The position numbers and the translations under genes are program-made. Shown here piece after piece: positions 44,058 through 48,208 of a stretch of DNA of 48,208 nucleotides. The stretch comes from Promethearchaeota archaeon (GTDB lineage Archaea; Asgardarchaeota; Lokiarchaeia; Sigynarchaeales; SOKP01), in contig WJIN01000397.1 in NCBI GenBank assembly GCA_014730295.1, positions 1 to 48,208 of the forward strand. Reading direction: 5' to 3'. Position 1 is the first letter of the stretch. Every line of letters begins with the position of its first letter. The notes below the pieces were generated by a model. The model was not told the DNA's origin. It saw only the letters and a list, made by a program, of their open reading frames with translations, and did no database searches.

Positions 44058-45506
44058 TTATAATTTTAGCTCTTTTAGTTTTTTTTTAATTTTTGTGGTT
44101 TTTTCAGGGAATAGATCATATACTCTGAAGAATACAATCAATCCTATTAGAGTCAATATCATTGGTATCAATGCAGTATGTAATCTAATACCAAATCTCG
44201 CTAATTCTGTTTGATCTGATAAATTAGCATTAAATCCCGTAAGTTCATGAACCACGGCGAAAATTATACCTTGAGCAATCAAAGCAAATCTATTGAAAAA
44301 GGTATATACACCCATAAACGCACCCTCCAGGTGTTGTTTTGAATTCAAAGTAGCCTCATCTATAGCATCTGCCATAACGGGATTTCTACCGATTCTTAAT
44401 GCTCCGCCTCCAATTCCTAATAACACAGCAGAGAAAACTAGCCAAAATAAATCATTAGCAAACATGAATGGAAGTAAAAAGATGGTATTTAAAAATACTC
44501 CTATAATTAACATCCTACGATTATTATTAATTTTTTCTGAGAAAAATAACCATGGACCGAGAGAAATCAATGCCCCTAAAATAAATCCCGCTAATATATA
44601 AATGGATGTTTCCGCCTCTGCCTCTAAGACATATTTCGCCACATATTGAACTGACGCCGTTAAACTAATCCCTATTATTGAATCAAGAAAAAAGATTAAG
44701 ATTACCGCAAGAAAGTTTTTATGTTTCAGTACAATTCTAATTGAGTCCCAAAAGGAAATCTGTTGTTTTTGTTCTTCTTTTTCTTTCATGTACCTTTTTT
44801 TAAGAGAATTTGATTCACGATGTCCCGGAATAAGGCTTAAAAAGAATATAATGTTAAAAATAACGAAAATCCAGACCATATTAGTATAAGACGCTCTATT
44901 TTCATATTCAATTAATAATGGAGGAACAATAAAACCAATGGCGGTTCCAACTAAAGCTAGTGCCATTCTTATACCCCCAGCTCGTCTTCTTTGTTTGTCC
45001 GTTTTAAATTTTTCTGGGTAAAGAGCATAATGATTTAAAGAACTTAAAGTAAAAAATAGTTCATAAGAGCATGTCGTAATTAAAATCCAAGCAAAATATA
45101 TCCACGCACCTACAATTGGGTCGAGATATGGAGGTGAAAAAATAGCTGCTAATGTCAAAATTGCCGGTACAGTTCCAATCATGACCATCGGAAATCTTTT
45201 TCCATATTTCTTCCAAAATTTATTCGGACGGTCCGTCAAATATCCAATTAATGGGTCATTTGCAGAATTCCAAATGGCAAAAATCACGTAGGCAAAAGTT
45301 ACTATCCAGATATCTAATTTTACTTCGGTCTCCCAAAAAAGAAAGAAGAAAGCCCCAAAGATTCCATTAAACACCTCATAGATAAAATCACCCATTCCGA
45401 AAGAAACCATAGATGATATCCCTTCAGAATTAATATTTTCATTATGATCGCTGGCAATAGTGGTATTTTTATCCTTTTTAGACAATATTTTCACCATAAT
45501 ATCCAA
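44058..45506 (-). CDS. GPH/MelB-type sugar symporter (MFS)
   Basis: A 482-residue, twelve-helix transporter of the glycoside-pentoside-hexuronide:cation symporter group. SFGMGDFIYEVFNGI starts helix 1, and AIWNSANDPLIGYLTDRPN followed by KYGKRFPMVMIG is the diagnostic D-P-x-x-G-x-x-x-D-R ... G-x-R-x-P region. ADAIDEATLNSKQHLEGAFM in the C-terminal half also fits. Substrates are sugars or other polyols, possibly those used by the Gfo/Idh/MocA pair. The start is ambiguous: TTG 45506, ATG 45497 or TTG 45485; the last is six bases after GGTG and gives MSKKDKN, removing seven odd residues. Confidence 0.85.
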   Translation of the reverse strand: MDIMVKILSKKDKNTTIASDHNENINSEGISSMVSFGMGDFIYEVFNGIFGAFFFLFWETEVKLDIWIVTFAYVIFAIWNSANDPLIGYLTDRPNKFWKKYGKRFPMVMIGTVPAILTLAAIFSPPYLDPIVGAWIYFAWILITTCSYELFFTLSSLNHYALYPEKFKTDKQRRRAGGIRMALALVGTAIGFIVPPLLIEYENRASYTNMVWIFVIFNIIFFLSLIPGHRESNSLKKRYMKEKEEQKQQISFWDSIRIVLKHKNFLAVILIFFLDSIIGISLTASVQYVAKYVLEAEAETSIYILAGFILGALISLGPWLFFSEKINNNRRMLIIGVFLNTIFLLPFMFANDLFWLVFSAVLLGIGGGALRIGRNPVMADAIDEATLNSKQHLEGAFMGVYTFFNRFALIAQGIIFAVVHELTGFNANLSDQTELARFGIRLHTALIPMILTLIGLIVFFRVYDLFPEKTTKIKKKLKELKL

Positions 45507-45832
45507 TCTTTTACAATTCCGTAAACATAGTGCGTCCTATAAGTATATAGAAAGCGAAATATAGATAACATATCAGTTTAAGGACATATAAATCTTTTTA
45601 TGAAATAGACTAAATAAAGAATAAATCATTTCTAAATTGAAGAGGATGTTCATTAAGGATAATTAGCTAAATGATTATATTAATTGATTATATATTTCGC
45701 ATGTCTCTTGAATCGCTGAACCATTTTAGGACTCTAGCTAGCATAAAATGATTTGATAAAATGATTTGAGCGATATATTGTATGAAATCAGATTCCTAAA
45801 ATAGGATAAATATTTAAATAAATTAGAGAGAA
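45507..45832. other. Intergenic region upstream of transporter gene
   Basis: 326 AT-rich bases between the transporter and the CooC-like gene, both minus-strand. They should hold the transporter promoter and the CooC-like gene's terminator. A 13-bp perfect tandem duplication lies at 45743-45768. TATA-like runs occur at 45546-45551 and 45687-45697. No ORF or RNA was recognised. Confidence 0.4.
45743..45768. repeat. Perfect 13-bp tandem duplication
   Basis: ATAAAATGATTTG occurs twice head to tail with no mismatch. It lies in the 326-bp gap upstream of the transporter gene. It may be a simple slippage event. Confidence 0.5.
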
Positions 45833-46609
45833 TTATATGATTGCTTTAAACATTTCTTTTGCTCTCTGAAACACTTCTTCGTTTTCTCCTAATTCCAACA
45901 GATTTTTACCCAGAAAGTTATATTCTGATATTGTTTTATCATCAGGAAGGAATCCCAATAACTTAACATTTCTTTCGGATATGTTTTCAACTTCTTCCTC
46001 CAAAGCTTCTTTAAGAGAATCGGGAAAGCGATTACCAATGATCCAAATATTTTCAAATTCAAGACTCACTTCTTTTGTTAATTCAATAATGCGTTTCATC
46101 GTATGGATTCCCATTTTTGATGGATCCGTAACAATTATTAAATCTGTGACATTTCTGCCTGTTTTCCTTGAGAAATGCTCTAATCCTGCTGGTGAGTCTA
46201 ACAGAGTAATATCATAGTTTTCGGAAAGCGTATCAATTACATTCTTAAGAACAGAATTTATGAAACAATAACATCCTTCCCCCTCTTGTCTTCCCATTTC
46301 GAGAATATCAAACTTATCCATCTCGATTAATGACCTAAATACATCTCCTTCAATTATTTGATTTTTCGGCATATCTAAGGGAAGTGATCTATTTTGAATT
46401 TTCTCCTTCAACTCGGTCATTTTTGAAGCTAAAGTCTGATTAAATGAGATTTCTTTCCCAATAACATCCCCCACATTGGCATCTGGATCGGAATCGATTA
46501 CTAAAATCTCACGGGAATCTTTTTCTATGAGATATTTAAGGAAGAGTGCTAATGAGGTCGTTTTCCCAACCCCACCTTTGCCTGCAAACGCTACAACTCG
46601 TTTTTTCAT
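45833..46609 (-). CDS. cooC: CooC-like P-loop ATPase (nickel-enzyme maturation)
   Basis: A 258-residue SIMIBI-class ATPase of the MinD/CooC group. The deviant P-loop is GKGGVGKTT (10-18), Walker B-like segments are LVIDSDPDANVGDVIG (37-51) and ITLLDSPAGLEHFSRKTG. The C113-x-C115 in GRQEGEGCYCF is the CooC/AcsF cysteine pair that binds nickel at the dimer interface. CooC loads nickel into CO dehydrogenase, pointing to a CODH/acetyl-CoA synthase elsewhere in the genome. The stretch CIKSVLK-like CYCFINSVLK fits as well. It lies 167 bp downstream of uS2 on the same strand. Confidence 0.88.
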   Translation of the reverse strand: MKKRVVAFAGKGGVGKTTSLALFLKYLIEKDSREILVIDSDPDANVGDVIGKEISFNQTLASKMTELKEKIQNRSLPLDMPKNQIIEGDVFRSLIEMDKFDILEMGRQEGEGCYCFINSVLKNVIDTLSENYDITLLDSPAGLEHFSRKTGRNVTDLIIVTDPSKMGIHTMKRIIELTKEVSLEFENIWIIGNRFPDSLKEALEEEVENISERNVKLLGFLPDDKTISEYNFLGKNLLELGENEEVFQRAKEMFKAII

Positions 46610-46776
46610 TATAAATTACCTCTTATTTTAATTTTATAAAGCTATTTGAGAAAGTCATTAGAGAGTTAAAAATTTGTTAGTGATAAAACAAAAATCAGCA
46701 TTAGAGAAAAATAAGAATCTAAAATCATTTCGAGTAAGAAATTAATAGAAAATAAGGAATAAAGGACAATCTGAGT

Positions 46777-47619
46777 TTATTGTTCTTGCTCTTGCTGTCT
46801 TTGTTGCTGCTTGTAGTATGGGATGATATTGCTTGTAAAATCTTGGAGAGTGTAAGGAAAATCATCCTCGCTTGCGATTTTACCTAATTCCATTGAAATC
46901 TCCCGGGCAAGAATCCAAAATGCTAACCCTAATGCCTTTTTTCCGCGATTATTTGCGGGGATTGCTAAATCAATCCCGGAAAGACTGTCATCAGTATCAA
47001 ATAATGACACCACTGGAATTCTAGCAAGTTTAGCTTCATTTAGAATTACCTTGTCAGCGTGGGGATCTACGATTACGACGACGCTTGCATCTTTTATATA
47101 AGTGTCAATATTTGGATTGGTAAGTGATCCCGGGATAAATCTATCTGTGATAGATCTGCATCCAAGGGCTTCACAGAATTTTCGAACAGGCTCTTTTCCA
47201 TATCTTCGTACGGAAGAAACAATTACTTTATCGCTACCCTCTTCCACATATTTACTGAGAAATTTCGCCGCAATCTTTAAGCGTTCCTCTGTTTGAGTAA
47301 GATCAATGACATATAAACCATAATTGGTTTGTCGATAAATGAATCGTCGAGCGTCCCCTGTTAAAAGTTTCGTACCGATATGAATCCCAGCGGAGAGATA
47401 GAGATCCTTTTTCTCCTCATCCTTATCGATAAATGTTTCCTCTTCCTCTTCCAAAAGGTCTATATCGTCCGTGTCAAGTAAGTCAAGCTCCTCCTCTAAA
47501 TCTAAATCCTCATCGAAGTCTTCTTCAAAGTCTTCTTCAAAATCGACGAGTAAATCCTCATCTATCTCTATATCATCAGAATCGTTCGTATCCTCTGAAT
47601 TCTTTTTCTTTTTAGCCAA
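46777..47619 (-). CDS. rps2: Ribosomal protein uS2 with acidic N-terminal extension
   Basis: The archaeal/eukaryotic uS2 core occupies residues about 72-270: YLSAGIHIGTKLLTGDARRF, YVIDLTQTEERLKIAAKFL, VIVSSVRRYGKEPVRKF, RFIPGSLTNPNIDTY, VVIVDPHADKVILNEA, RIPVVSLFDTDDSL and DLAIPANNRGKKAL. It is a small-subunit protein. In front lie about 70 residues rich in Asp/Glu (more than half acidic from 13 to 70), preceded by a Lys-rich MAKKKKN. The end is glutamine-rich (KQQQRQQEQEQ). Start is TTG at 47619, with a GTGG ribosome site about eight bases upstream. Normal archaeal uS2 is about 200-230 residues, so the extension accounts for the additional length. Confidence 0.95.
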   Translation of the reverse strand: MAKKKKNSEDTNDSDDIEIDEDLLVDFEEDFEEDFDEDLDLEEELDLLDTDDIDLLEEEEETFIDKDEEKKDLYLSAGIHIGTKLLTGDARRFIYRQTNYGLYVIDLTQTEERLKIAAKFLSKYVEEGSDKVIVSSVRRYGKEPVRKFCEALGCRSITDRFIPGSLTNPNIDTYIKDASVVVIVDPHADKVILNEAKLARIPVVSLFDTDDSLSGIDLAIPANNRGKKALGLAFWILAREISMELGKIASEDDFPYTLQDFTSNIIPYYKQQQRQQEQEQ

Positions 47620-47753
47620 GTTAATACCACGTACTTTAAAGATAAATTGATTAAATAATTATTAAATAGATACTAAACAAAATGTACTATATATTATAAT
47701 TTTTATTATAGAAATCATAATAACAAATTAAATAAAGTTATTGTGTAAACAAA

Positions 47754-48208
47754 ATGAGGCTTGCAATTGGAGTGGTCGTGGGGTTGATTCTAAGTTTTTT
47801 CAGTGTCTCTTTATTCAATGAATGGACTACCTTAAATATGGCAGTCACTTTAGGGCAATACAACTTTTTTTCTGGAATAAGTACGTTGTTAAGTGCCAAT
47901 TTTGAATTTAATCTCATTGGATTCTTTGCATCGGGATCATATACTATTCCCGGCTTCTTTCAGCCCGCCTTTCTATCGTGCTTATTTTTAGGTTTTCTTT
48001 CGGGAGTGATTGTCCAAGGAATAAAGAGAGGTATAATAGGCAGTTTTTTAGTGATCATTATCACTCTCTTAATGTGGATTATTTTCAGTATCTTTTCGGG
48101 GCAAGATTTAATGAGCTTTTTTACGGGGACTCAGTTAATTGAAACGATAGGAGGAATCTTAGGAGCTTTATTAGCGGGAGGGGGAGGGGGGTTATTGGGA
48201 GGATATCT
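47754..48208 (+). CDS. Multi-pass membrane protein, 3'-truncated by window edge
   Basis: From the ATG at 47754 the frame is open to the end of the window (151 codons). It begins MRLAIGVVVGLILSFFSVSL (helix 1), followed by further hydrophobic stretches PAFLSCLFLGFLSGVIVQGI and GSFLVIIITLLMWIIFSIFS. It ends in a Gly-rich helix (GALLAGGGGGLLGGY) that may be a helix-packing or small lipid-facing segment. No family is recognised. It is divergent from uS2, sharing the 134-bp spacer 47620-47753. Confidence 0.7.
   Translation, partial: MRLAIGVVVGLILSFFSVSLFNEWTTLNMAVTLGQYNFFSGISTLLSANFEFNLIGFFASGSYTIPGFFQPAFLSCLFLGFLSGVIVQGIKRGIIGSFLVIIITLLMWIIFSIFSGQDLMSFFTGTQLIETIGGILGALLAGGGGGLLGGY

Noticed and set aside
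1..48208. CRISPR array, insertion sequence or prophage
   Set aside because: No regularly spaced repeats, transposase, integrase or terminal inverted repeats were found; the only tandem repeat is the 13-bp duplication at 45743.

Overview
The window is AT-rich (roughly one third G+C by eye) and clearly archaeal. It carries the three isoprenoid ether-lipid enzymes (geranylgeranyl reductase, GGGP synthase and a UbiA-type DGGGP synthase), tetrahydromethanopterin biosynthesis genes (mptG, mptD), a coenzyme F420 gene (cofH) and an archaeal uS2 ribosomal protein. Eukaryote-like modules (leucine-rich repeats, a long SIR2-TPR protein, a LURP-one/tubby-like domain) and a CooC-type Ni-enzyme maturation ATPase would fit an Asgard archaeon of the Lokiarchaeia type. 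That placement is an inference from gene content, not something proven here.

Layout. 1-3.8 kb: the 3' part of cofH, an ABM-domain protein, and a dihydropteroate-synthase-related gene overlapping a DUF1464 (acetate/butyrate-kinase-like) gene. 4-9.9 kb: a winged-helix/degenerate-methyltransferase protein divergent from a glycyl radical enzyme (GRE) operon (GRE, its activating enzyme, a tandem split-barrel flavoprotein), with two inverted repeats in the GRE promoter region. 10-13.7 kb: a formylglycine sulfatase, a DUF447 protein, and mptG-mptD. 13.9-18.7 kb: an EVE protein and a metal block (feoB, a TRASH-like zinc finger, a CheY-like receiver, feoA); feoB and feoA each have a matching 16-bp DtxR/IdeR-like palindrome upstream. 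18.7-22.6 kb: small unknowns, an AIR-synthase-related enzyme, a zinc ribbon-LURP protein and a three-cysteine LarE. 22.6-27.9 kb: two membrane proteins and the lipid operon. 28.1-31 kb: SIR2-TPR, a candidate NAD-degrading effector. 31.1-33.6 kb: a polyprenol/diacylglycerol-kinase-like membrane protein and a small cluster ending in an LRR protein. 33.8-45.5 kb: two convergent Gfo/Idh/MocA paralogues, an alpha/beta hydrolase, IlvD, an M28 peptidase, an orphan gamma-class DNA adenine methylase, a small 4-OT-like tautomerase, an acetolactate-synthase-like ThDP enzyme and a GPH/MelB-type transporter. 45.8-48.2 kb: CooC-like ATPase, uS2 with a long acidic N-terminal extension, and a membrane protein cut by the window end.

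The most unusual sequence signal concerns start codons. Several genes have an in-frame GTG that is really part of a Shine-Dalgarno (GGTG), and exactly six bases later lies ATG, TTG, ATT or ATA. For the 4-oxalocrotonate-tautomerase-like gene, catalytic Pro-1 requires initiation at ATT. The other points of interest are the GRE operon of unknown substrate, the paired Feo operators, the SIR2-TPR protein and the acidic uS2 extension. No rRNA, tRNA, CRISPR array or insertion sequence was recognised.
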